From NCBI GenBank assembly GCA_964461835.1, contig CAYWVO010000064.1, forward strand, positions 1-13,088: a DNA stretch of 13,088 nucleotides, in the 5' to 3' direction. The number at the start of each line of letters is the position of its first letter. The first letter of the stretch is position 1. The position numbers and the translations under genes were made by a program. The stretch is from CAYWVO01 sp964461835. GTDB lineage: Bacteria > Zixibacteria > MSB-5A5 > WJJR01 > JAJRUJ01. This document shows positions 7,308-13,088 of this stretch, piece by piece. Below the pieces are notes generated by a model that saw only the letters and a list, made by a program, of their open reading frames with translations, had not been told where the DNA came from and made no database searches.

Positions 7308-7922
7308 TTCGTTATTACCGCAACATGCGGTCGGTCCTTTTTGTAGCGCAGATGCGTTGGCGTGGGGTAAAGGTGGGGCGGAATGTGTATATCGACTGGC
7401 GATCCCGAATCCAGAGATGCACGCGTATCGGCGCCTATACAAGAAAATGGACCAATCTCCATAACGGGCGGAGAAACAGTTCGCATCGGCAGGTATTGTG
7501 CGATAGGCGAGGAGGTCCGGGTGATCTCGTCGAACCATGACATGTGCCATCCGAATTTGCAGGTGCGTTTGCAAAGGGACTTAGGTTTGGGACCTCTTCG
7601 GGAAGAGGGGAGTCAGGAAATCTGCATCGGGTCTAATGTATGGATTGGTGACAGAGCTGTGATCTTGCCAGGTGTCACCATCGGTCACGGGGCCGTTGTC
7701 GGTTCCGGGGCAGTAGTCACGAGGGAAGTTCCGCCCTTCGCAATCGTCGCCGGTGTACCAGCCCGAATTCTCCGGAAACGGTTTGCGGCAGAGGCCATTG
7801 ATTTCTTGTTAGACTTGCAGTGGTGGAATTGGCCGAGGAAACGGATCCTCGCGAACCAGCCGTTTTTTGACACGGATCTCACGGTTGCGTCGCCAGCAGA
7901 CTTGCGGAAGCTGATAAGATAA
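7304..7922 (+). pseudogene. Hexapeptide-repeat O-acyltransferase (CatB/LacA-like), frameshifted
   Basis: The gene appears broken by one extra base. An ATG at 7304, overlapping the preceding stop as ATGA, opens a frame encoding MIRYYRNMRSVLFVAQ and on to RIGAYT (46 codons, to 7441). Skipping the A at 7441 or 7442 joins it to the frame encoding ENGPISITGGETVRIG and on to the stop at 7920-7922. The joined protein is 205 residues with a continuous left-handed beta-helix: ITGGETVRIGRYCAIG, the SSNHDM segment with the likely catalytic histidine, ICIGSNVWIGDRAVILPGV and the AGVPARILRKRF end, then a C-terminal QWWNWP tail as in CatB-type acetyltransferases. Such enzymes O-acetylate sugars using acetyl-CoA. 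If the shift is real, an ATG at 7383 could start a 179-residue protein with a foreign 20-residue N-terminus and fewer helix coils. A sequencing error is an equal alternative. Confidence 0.8.
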
Positions 7923-7931
7923 CGGGCTGCC

Positions 7932-9311
7932 ATGCAGTGGTTGATTTGGGCGGCATATGCCGCTGTGATTTGTTCCGTTTTCCTGGGTTGTCTTCCGGCC
8001 ATACAAGGCTTGATAAAGGAACCTGGTCGAGGTTGGCTAGGGTATCCAATCATCCTCCTTGTACTCCCCCTTGCTTGGCCCGTCTTGGATTCAATCGCTC
8101 CTCTACGAAGTGGGAAGTTCATTAACTACTTTGCGGCCTTGGTCCCGGTAGCGTTCTTGACCGTGGCCATAGCGCTTGCGTGGGTTGCCAAAGTTGCGGC
8201 CTCAACTCGCCACCACGGGAGGGTTGTCCTGGGGCCGCTGTTTATTCCAATGAGCCTTTTGATACTCGTCAGTTTCATATCTTCCGCTTTGGCAGGTAGT
8301 GTTGGCAACGCGGCCGACGTTCTAATCGGGTGGATGTACATCTGGCTCAGCTATATCGTTGTTTACAATACATTGAACAAACCGTCAACGCAGCAGGATC
8401 TCGCTTCGGCAATCGTCGGCGCGTCGGCTTTGATGGCTATCCTGGCAATCGCCGCTTGGCTTATATTGGGACGAGGATATGGGGCAAATGTGTTTGCATT
8501 GGGGGGTTTAACTCTGTTAGAGAAGAACCATACCGCCTTGCTGCTAGAGGAGGGCCTCTTCTTGGTGCTTGCACCTCTAGTGCTGCCAAAGAAGCGTACT
8601 GGATGGTTGCAGATTGCTCTGGCGGCCATTTTGATTGGCGGATTGCTTTATAGCCGTAGTAGGGGTGGATGGTTGTCCGTGGTTGTGGCGGGAATGGTAA
8701 TGTTGCTAATAGTCGTTAGGTCAAGGCGGGTCCAACTTTCAAGAGCCGTAGCGTTTGCTATTGGGACAGTTGGCTTGGCTGGGTTGTTGCTCGGAACGAC
8801 ACCTGCCCTGCAGGAACGGGCCGCCCAACTGTCTCCCAACTCCAGTCCAAGACGGTTCACGAAGAACGCGGCTGGTTTGAGAGCTGTGATGGCGGCCCCC
8901 GCACTTGGCTACGGGATTAACAACGTGGATCTCATTGAACTGGGGTTCACAGAAGGTCGAACGGAGACTAGGCTGCTATCAGATAGATCGGGCGGCACTG
9001 CGAACTTCTATTTGCGAGTCGGGGCGGAAACCGGGCCGGTTGGACTTTCAGTTATGTTGTGGTTGGTTGCCGTTTGTTTATGGTGGCTCGCGCGGCCATT
9101 ACGGTTGCCCATAAGCACTGAGCGTTGGACCCTGCATTTAGGCTTCTTCTGTGGGGTTTTGTCAAATTTTGTTCATTTGTTGTTCATTGGTACTCTTCTC
9201 CCGTTCGGGTGGCTTTTTGCCTTCTTCGGAGTCGCAGCTGCGAGAGGTACGCTGAAAGATGAACGGTTCAAGAGAATGAACCTCACTGGCCTCGGCCGAG
9301 TGGGCAATTGA
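7932..9311 (+). CDS. O-antigen polymerase/ligase family membrane protein (Wzy_C domain)
   Basis: Predicted polytopic inner-membrane protein of 459 residues with roughly ten to twelve hydrophobic segments. It would polymerise flipped repeat units (Wzy role) or ligate them to an acceptor (WaaL role) on the periplasmic side. The Wzy_C signature is seen as LLYSRSRGGWLSVVV (SRSRGGW at residues 241-247), preceded by EKNHTALLLEEG (about 197-208) and followed by a large loop with GYGINN and TANFYLRVGAETGPVGL, whose pattern fits the periplasmic loop of the family. Position within a Wzx/Wzz locus favours the polymerase role, but sequence alone does not separate Wzy from WaaL. It starts 9 bases after the acyltransferase stop with only a weak Shine-Dalgarno (GGG at about 7923-7926), so it may depend on translation of that frameshifted gene. 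The TGA stop overlaps a possible TTG start of the next gene at 9308. Confidence 0.85.
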   Translation: MQWLIWAAYAAVICSVFLGCLPAIQGLIKEPGRGWLGYPIILLVLPLAWPVLDSIAPLRSGKFINYFAALVPVAFLTVAIALAWVAKVAASTRHHGRVVLGPLFIPMSLLILVSFISSALAGSVGNAADVLIGWMYIWLSYIVVYNTLNKPSTQQDLASAIVGASALMAILAIAAWLILGRGYGANVFALGGLTLLEKNHTALLLEEGLFLVLAPLVLPKKRTGWLQIALAAILIGGLLYSRSRGGWLSVVVAGMVMLLIVVRSRRVQLSRAVAFAIGTVGLAGLLLGTTPALQERAAQLSPNSSPRRFTKNAAGLRAVMAAPALGYGINNVDLIELGFTEGRTETRLLSDRSGGTANFYLRVGAETGPVGLSVMLWLVAVCLWWLARPLRLPISTERWTLHLGFFCGVLSNFVHLLFIGTLLPFGWLFAFFGVAAARGTLKDERFKRMNLTGLGRVGN

Positions 9312-9361
9312 ATGCCGTGGAACGCCCTGTGGTAGGATGTGGATCCATTGATGCAACTATT

Positions 9362-9365
9362 GGAG
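9362..9365 (+). promoter_or_regulatory. Ribosome binding site deciding the second GT4 start
   Basis: GGAG lies eight bases before the ATG at 9374. It favours that start, which also gives the family's usual MxMRILLLFPHY N-terminus, over a TTG at 9308 that would add 22 unconserved-looking residues. Confidence 0.55.
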
Positions 9366-9373
9366 TTGCAGGT

Positions 9374-10621
9374 ATGTCAATGAGAATTCTCCTGTTGTTT
9401 CCGCACTATAACACTTTTGAACAAGCGAGCAGTCTGCGGTCTTGGCAAATTGCGCGGTATTTGGCGCACAAAGGCCATGAGGTTGTCGTGTTTGCTCCAG
9501 GTGTGGACATGCGAACTGAGAAACCCTTTCCCGAAATGGGGCGTGCTCTCTACTGGGAGCAAGTAACAGGAGATGGCGTCAAAGTCATTCGCCCGAGGTG
9601 CTTGTCGAATTTTCGCCGAAGCCCTTGGAGACGGATCGTATTCGAATTCGCGTATGCCATAATGGCTTTCGGAAGGGCTTTGTGGTTGCGTGGAGTAGAT
9701 GTCGTCGTCGCTTCGTATCCTCCTGCGCTGATGCCGCCGTTTGGCTACGCAATTGCGAAAATGATGCGAGTTCCACTGGTATTCGAGGTAAGAGACTTAA
9801 TGGCAAGCGCTCTTGTTTCAACGGGATATGTCAAGAGCCGATCAGTATCTGTGCTGGGACTTCGGATGGAGCGATTTGTAGGCACAAGGGCGAAAAGAAT
9901 CATCGCTTCCAGTCCGGGAATTCAGGAACGGTTGGAACAGCGGCAAATCGGTGTTGGCAAGACAGCAACCGTACCTCACGGATATGAACCGAGAGTGTTC
10001 GAGATTCTTCACAAACATGACCGAACGGTGCGTCAAGATTTCGGTTGGGGTGACCGTTTTGTGGCAATATACGCTGGAGCAGTGACGTCAATCACTGATT
10101 TCGAGACTCTTTTCCGGGTTGCGGCGCGGATGAGGTCTGATCCGGAAGTGTTGTTCGTGGTGGTTGGCGAAGGGAGAAGGCGGGAGGAATACATTGAGCT
10201 TTGCCGTGAACGCGGACTGGACAACGTACAATTTCTCGGATACCAACCCAGAGGTGAAATCGCCTTGATTTTGGCGGAAGCCAACTTAGGCATCCAGTTC
10301 TTCACAAGTGACCACGTGTGGCAATATATGTTGGGTAGTAAGATTTTCGACTATCTTGGATCAGGGATTCCAGCTTTGTATGCTGGCGAGACAGACGCGT
10401 CCGAATTGATACGCCGGTCTGGAGCCGGGACAGTGACGAAAGCGGAGGACGTGCGAGGGATTACCCGAGCAATCAAGTGGTTTAAGGATCACCGAGAGAT
10501 CGCGGCTGAAATGGGGGTAAAAGGCCGCAATTACATTTGGGAACACTACCGCGGAGAAACGCTGATGGCCGATTTTGAGGAGGTGCTTCTTAAGGCTGTA
10601 GACGTCGACTCTTCCGACTAA
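9374..10621 (+). CDS. Glycosyltransferase family 4 (WbuB/WcaI-like)
   Basis: Predicted sugar transferase of 415 residues with a GT-B fold. The N-terminus (MRILLLFPHYNTFEQASSLR, then ARYLAHKGHEVVVFAPG) is the typical start of WbuB/WcaI-like GT4 enzymes. VPLVFEVRDLMASALV marks the acceptor-domain strand, HGYEPRVF leads into the linker, and the C-terminal domain begins with FVAIYAGAVTSITDFETLF. The donor-binding region reads MLGSKIFDYLGSGIPALYAG, near residues 320-340; the first acidic residue of the usual E-x7-E motif is replaced here by a Gly/Ser context, as in several WbuB-like proteins. WbuB itself adds L-fucosamine in E. coli O26, but donor identity does not transfer safely at this distance. 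ATG 9374 is preferred; ATG 9380 and TTG 9308 are alternatives. A 61-base gap follows before the aminotransferase gene. Confidence 0.85.
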   Translation: MSMRILLLFPHYNTFEQASSLRSWQIARYLAHKGHEVVVFAPGVDMRTEKPFPEMGRALYWEQVTGDGVKVIRPRCLSNFRRSPWRRIVFEFAYAIMAFGRALWLRGVDVVVASYPPALMPPFGYAIAKMMRVPLVFEVRDLMASALVSTGYVKSRSVSVLGLRMERFVGTRAKRIIASSPGIQERLEQRQIGVGKTATVPHGYEPRVFEILHKHDRTVRQDFGWGDRFVAIYAGAVTSITDFETLFRVAARMRSDPEVLFVVVGEGRRREEYIELCRERGLDNVQFLGYQPRGEIALILAEANLGIQFFTSDHVWQYMLGSKIFDYLGSGIPALYAGETDASELIRRSGAGTVTKAEDVRGITRAIKWFKDHREIAAEMGVKGRNYIWEHYRGETLMADFEEVLLKAVDVDSSD

Positions 10622-10686
10622 TGAGTGAACTTGAAATGAGGACCACCAGAGATGATATGCCTCATGGGCAGGTCAGAGTAAGATGA
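10621..10686 (+). CDS. Possible 21-codon mini-ORF bridging two genes
   Basis: The ATG at 10621 shares its A with the TAA stop of the glycosyltransferase gene, and the TGA at 10684-10686 overlaps the ATG of the aminotransferase gene as ATGA. The 21-residue product (MSELEMRTTR, then DDMPHGQVRVR) is charged and resembles nothing I know. There is no Shine-Dalgarno, so re-initiation after the previous stop would be required. It could simply pass ribosomes to the next gene, or it could be chance, since an open stretch this short is common. Confidence 0.25.
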   Translation: MSELEMRTTRDDMPHGQVRVR

Positions 10687-11852
10687 CTGCAGCGAAGGAT
10701 TATGATCGCATACTTCTTTCACCTCCGCACATGAGCGGGCGTGAAATCGACTACGTCGAAGAGGCATTTGCATCAAACTGGGTGGCACCCCTGGGACCGC
10801 ACGTCGATGCCTTCGAAGAGGAGTTTCGGGAAGTCGTGGGATCAAGTTTTTCGGTGGCCCTTTCATCCGGCACGGCTGCGTTACACCTCGCATTGAAAGT
10901 ACTTGGAGTGAAACGAGGTGACGAGGTCGCGGTGTCAACGTTGACATTTGCAGCGAGTGTCAACGCGATCCGTTATTTGGGGGCGGAGCCGGTTCTGATC
11001 GACAGTGAGTCCACATCCTGGAATATGGACCCGTCGCTCCTTGCCAAATACCTGACGGAGAAGGCTCAAGCTGATCGCGCGCCGCGGGCGGTTGTTTTGG
11101 TCCACATATATGGACAGACTGCAAATCTCGGGGAAATACAGACGATCTGTGAGCACCACAATGTGCCTTTAATCGAAGATGCTGCCGAGGCCCTCGGAGC
11201 CACATATCGAGGTCAGCAAGCGGGATCGGTCGGAACAATCGGGGTGTTCTCGTTCAATGGGAACAAAATGATCACGACCTCGGGTGGTGGAATGCTAGTG
11301 ACCAACGATCAGGCGTTTGCGGAACACGCGAGGAAATTGGCTAACCAAGCAAGAGAGCCAACGTTACACTATGAACACCGAGAAGTCGGGTATAACTACA
11401 GACTCAGCAACATTTTGGCTGGTGTCGGACGAGCCCAACTGCGTGTTCTGCATCATCGGGTGGAAGCCCGCAGAAGGAATTTCCAGTATTATGCAAAGAC
11501 GATTGGCACATTACCAGGCATCGAAATGATGCCGGAGGCCCCGTGGGGCCAACATTGTCGTTGGCTCACGGCCATCACTGTTGACCCAAGCGATTTTGGG
11601 ACCGACAAGGAAGGTCTACGTCTCGCACTACATAAGGACAATATCGAGACTCGCCCTGTATGGAAACCAATGCATCTGCAGCCAGTGTTTGGAGGACATA
11701 GGGCGGTGTGGTCAGGGGTCGCAGAGGACCTGTTTGAGCGCGGTCTTTGTTTGCCGTCGGGGTCCAACTTGACCATTTTACAAAAGGAACGGATAGCAGG
11801 GGCGGTTTGCGAGTTGCATGAACGGATGTCCGGGAATGGCGGGAACTACTAA
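10683..11852 (+). CDS. epsN: Sugar 4-aminotransferase, DegT/DnrJ/EryC1/StrS family, EpsN/PglE-like
   Basis: Predicted PLP-dependent aminotransferase of 389 residues that would convert a UDP-4-keto-6-deoxy amino sugar to its 4-amino form, as in bacillosamine synthesis (PglE of Campylobacter, EpsN of Bacillus). I recognise close similarity to EpsN in several blocks: RILLSPPHMSGRE at the N-terminus, NWVAPLGPHVDAFEEEF, SSGTAALHLAL (61-71), IEDAAEALGA (165-174, PLP-contacting Asp) and FSFNGNKMITTSGGGMLV, where Lys195 forms the PLP aldimine. RPVWKPMHLQPVF and LCLPSGSN complete the C-terminal domain. Glutamate or glutamine is the usual amino donor. The 4,6-dehydratase and the PglD/EpsM-type N-acetyltransferase that complete the pathway are not in this window. 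The start ATG at 10683 overlaps the possible mini-ORF; AGAGTAAG just upstream is a weak Shine-Dalgarno. Family and reaction type are well supported; the exact sugar is inference. Confidence 0.92.
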   Translation: MTAAKDYDRILLSPPHMSGREIDYVEEAFASNWVAPLGPHVDAFEEEFREVVGSSFSVALSSGTAALHLALKVLGVKRGDEVAVSTLTFAASVNAIRYLGAEPVLIDSESTSWNMDPSLLAKYLTEKAQADRAPRAVVLVHIYGQTANLGEIQTICEHHNVPLIEDAAEALGATYRGQQAGSVGTIGVFSFNGNKMITTSGGGMLVTNDQAFAEHARKLANQAREPTLHYEHREVGYNYRLSNILAGVGRAQLRVLHHRVEARRRNFQYYAKTIGTLPGIEMMPEAPWGQHCRWLTAITVDPSDFGTDKEGLRLALHKDNIETRPVWKPMHLQPVFGGHRAVWSGVAEDLFERGLCLPSGSNLTILQKERIAGAVCELHERMSGNGGNY

Positions 11853-11892
11853 GGCCGTGGCGGAGTTCAACGTCGTCGCGGACGGGTTTGGG

Positions 11893-11898
11893 AAGGAG
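11893..11898 (+). promoter_or_regulatory. Strong ribosome binding site deciding the Wzz start
   Basis: AAGGAG lies six bases before the ATG at 11905. This is the best Shine-Dalgarno in the window and argues against the in-frame ATGs at 11818 and 11836, which overlap or abut the aminotransferase gene. Confidence 0.7.
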
Positions 11899-11904
11899 TT
11901 GGCC

Positions 11905-12999
11905 ATGGAGAATGGAGTTCATGGGGAGACGAGGCCGGACGAACACCTGGGGAATGAAAATCGGGTGGCTCAGGGCGATGTGTCTCTATTCCAAGTGGCC
12001 ACTGTACTTCTACGGCACTGGGCGCTATTCGTAGGCCTGGTGACATTGGTGGCCGGGCTTGTCGTGGCGGAAACACTGTTGTCACCCGTGCAGTGGACTG
12101 CAAGTACCTCATTCATCAGCCAAGCCATATCTGATGGACCTCGGTCTCAACTATCAACTTTGGCCAGTCAAATTGGCTTTGACACCGGAGCTCCCCAAGG
12201 GGTTCAGGGGCCAGAGTTTTACCGCGATCTCGTAACGTCGCGCACCATACTTGCCGAGTTCGTCAGTGACACATTCTCCGTTCAGGACAACCCACGCTCA
12301 AGAGATAATCCCCGATATGGCACGTTGGCCGATTTGCTGGAAATAGATGACAATGCTGAACCTGACCTGCTTCGGGCCGAGGTCATATCGTGGCTTCGTG
12401 ATAGGGCAATCTCTGCTGCAGTCGACGGGGAAACAGGTTTAGTGCGCGTGAAGGTTCGAACACCATGGGCGGATCTATCGAGTCAAATTGCCTCACGGAT
12501 CCTTACATTGCTAAACGAATTCAATTTGGAGACAAGGCAGTCTAAGGCGGGCGCTCAAAGGAGGTTTGTCGAAGCACGATTAGGCGAAGCAGCTGAGGAT
12601 TTGAGGGCGGCAGAACAGCGTCTGCAAACCTTCTTGCAGAATAATCGGGCTTTCGCCAACTCGCCGGAGTTGGCATTTGAGCATGACAGGCTACAACGAC
12701 AGGTCGCCATGAGGCAACAGCTCTTCACGTCGCTTGCTCAATCATATGAACAAGCGAGGCTCGAAGAAGTTCGCAACACACCAGTACTTACCGTCGTGGA
12801 AAGCGCAGAGCCACCAGTGCGCCCAGATCCTCGTCGGCCAATCTCAAGAGCCGTTTTCGGTGTCATGTTAGGGGGAATAGCAGGTTTGTTTGCCGTATTC
12901 GGAACAGAGTATGTTCAGCGTAGCCGAAGAAACAACACAGACGACTTCGTGCGATTCCAGCAAACATGGTCGGAGTTAACGAAAAGATTGAGCGGCTGA
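11905..12999 (+). CDS. Wzz/GumC-type polysaccharide chain-length determinant, no kinase domain
   Basis: Predicted inner-membrane protein of 364 residues that would set polymer length with the polymerase. It has the family layout: a hydrophilic cytoplasmic N-terminus of about 38 residues, a first membrane span (about 39-59, HWALFVGLVTLVAGLVVAET), a long periplasmic part with helical, coiled-coil-prone sequence (about 213-285), a proline-rich stretch (AEPPVRPDPRRP, 301-312) and a second span (about 313-335, with GVMLGGIAGLFAVFG). The tail is about 28 residues and holds no Walker motif or tyrosine cluster, so this is not a Wzc-type kinase fusion. The region SQLSTLASQIGFDTG then PEFYRDL is a recognisable sub-family mark. 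An in-frame ATG at 11818 would overlap the aminotransferase gene by 35 bases; ATG 11905 is preferred because AAGGAG precedes it. It is the last gene seen in the operon. Confidence 0.86.
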   Translation: MENGVHGETRPDEHLGNENRVAQGDVSLFQVATVLLRHWALFVGLVTLVAGLVVAETLLSPVQWTASTSFISQAISDGPRSQLSTLASQIGFDTGAPQGVQGPEFYRDLVTSRTILAEFVSDTFSVQDNPRSRDNPRYGTLADLLEIDDNAEPDLLRAEVISWLRDRAISAAVDGETGLVRVKVRTPWADLSSQIASRILTLLNEFNLETRQSKAGAQRRFVEARLGEAAEDLRAAEQRLQTFLQNNRAFANSPELAFEHDRLQRQVAMRQQLFTSLAQSYEQARLEEVRNTPVLTVVESAEPPVRPDPRRPISRAVFGVMLGGIAGLFAVFGTEYVQRSRRNNTDDFVRFQQTWSELTKRLSG

Positions 13000-13036
13000 A
13001 TTAGCAAGGGCCACTTTGACCCTAGGTAGTTCTCAT

Positions 13037-13066
13037 CCGGAAACGGTGTGATTTGGCCATTTCCGG
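13037..13066. other. Inverted repeat downstream of the Wzz gene
   Basis: CCGGAAA at 13037-13043 pairs with TTTCCGG at 13060-13066 across a 16-base loop, and two more GC pairs are possible inside after one mismatch. It lies 37 bases after the Wzz stop. It is not followed by a T tract, so it is not a standard intrinsic terminator; it may be an mRNA-stabilising hairpin, an operator, or chance. The rest of 13000-13088 shows no gene. Confidence 0.4.
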
Positions 13067-13088
13067 GGGGAGCGAGAGTTCTGTGGTA

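Noticed and set aside
7430..7460. Programmed ribosomal frameshifting in the acyltransferase gene
   Set aside because: The needed shift is +1 and I see no known +1 signal: no internal Shine-Dalgarno at the right spacing, no stop codon or rare-codon pause at the shift point. A simple insertion or sequencing error explains it better.
7268..7540. A 90-codon frame overlapping the end of the GT4 gene, as a separate small gene
   Set aside because: Its part from 7304 to 7441 is the true N-terminus of the acyltransferase; after 7441 the translation loses all family resemblance. It is one half of a frameshifted gene, not a gene of its own.
1..13088. Defence system, mobile element, prophage, CRISPR array or RNA gene
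   Set aside because: No transposase, integrase, nuclease, repeat-spacer pattern or tRNA-like fold was seen; every sizeable gene fits polysaccharide synthesis.

Overview
The window is one strand-uniform block of envelope polysaccharide (capsule, exopolysaccharide or O-antigen type) biosynthesis genes. Twelve genes all read on the + strand with tiny gaps or overlapping stop/start codons, so they look like one operon. The content is bacterial and the export logic is Wzx/Wzy-like, which suggests a Gram-negative envelope. Base composition is moderate, slightly GC-rich by eye, and I cannot name a genus. The chain-length protein has a stretch ('LASQxGF' followed by 'PEFYxDL') that I associate from memory with Gemmatimonadota-like and related bacteria; this is only a weak hint.

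Layout: bases 1-191 hold no complete gene, at most the last codons of an upstream gene. Then follow a sulfotransferase (192-1055), a small monotopic phosphoglycosyl transferase that would load the first sugar on undecaprenyl phosphate (1045-1710), a zinc-less alcohol-dehydrogenase-like oxidoreductase (1792-2796), a Gfo/Idh/MocA oxidoreductase (2789-3838), a second, different sulfotransferase (3835-4719), a Wzx-type flippase (4747-6081), a GT4 glycosyltransferase (6078-7307), a hexapeptide-repeat O-acyltransferase broken by a one-base frameshift (7304-7922), a Wzy/WaaL-type polymerase or ligase (7932-9311), a second GT4 glycosyltransferase (9374-10621), an EpsN/PglE-like sugar 4-aminotransferase (10683-11852) and a Wzz-type chain-length regulator without a kinase domain (11905-12999). 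The last 89 bases contain an inverted repeat and no recognisable gene.

How they fit together (inference): the aminotransferase and the two oxidoreductases help make unusual nucleotide sugars. The phosphoglycosyl transferase starts the repeat unit and at least two glycosyltransferases extend it. Two soluble sulfotransferases would sulfate it in the cytoplasm, the acyltransferase would have O-acylated it, and the flippase, polymerase and Wzz protein export and polymerise it. The product is therefore predicted to be a sulfated polysaccharide carrying a 4-amino sugar.

The points most worth a second look are the two sulfotransferases of different subfamilies in one Wzx/Wzy locus, the frameshifted acyltransferase, the split form of what I recall as a fused two-domain oxidoreductase, and a ten-T homopolymer in the flippase gene that could act as a slippage switch. 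I saw no CRISPR array, tRNA, rRNA, insertion sequence or defence system.
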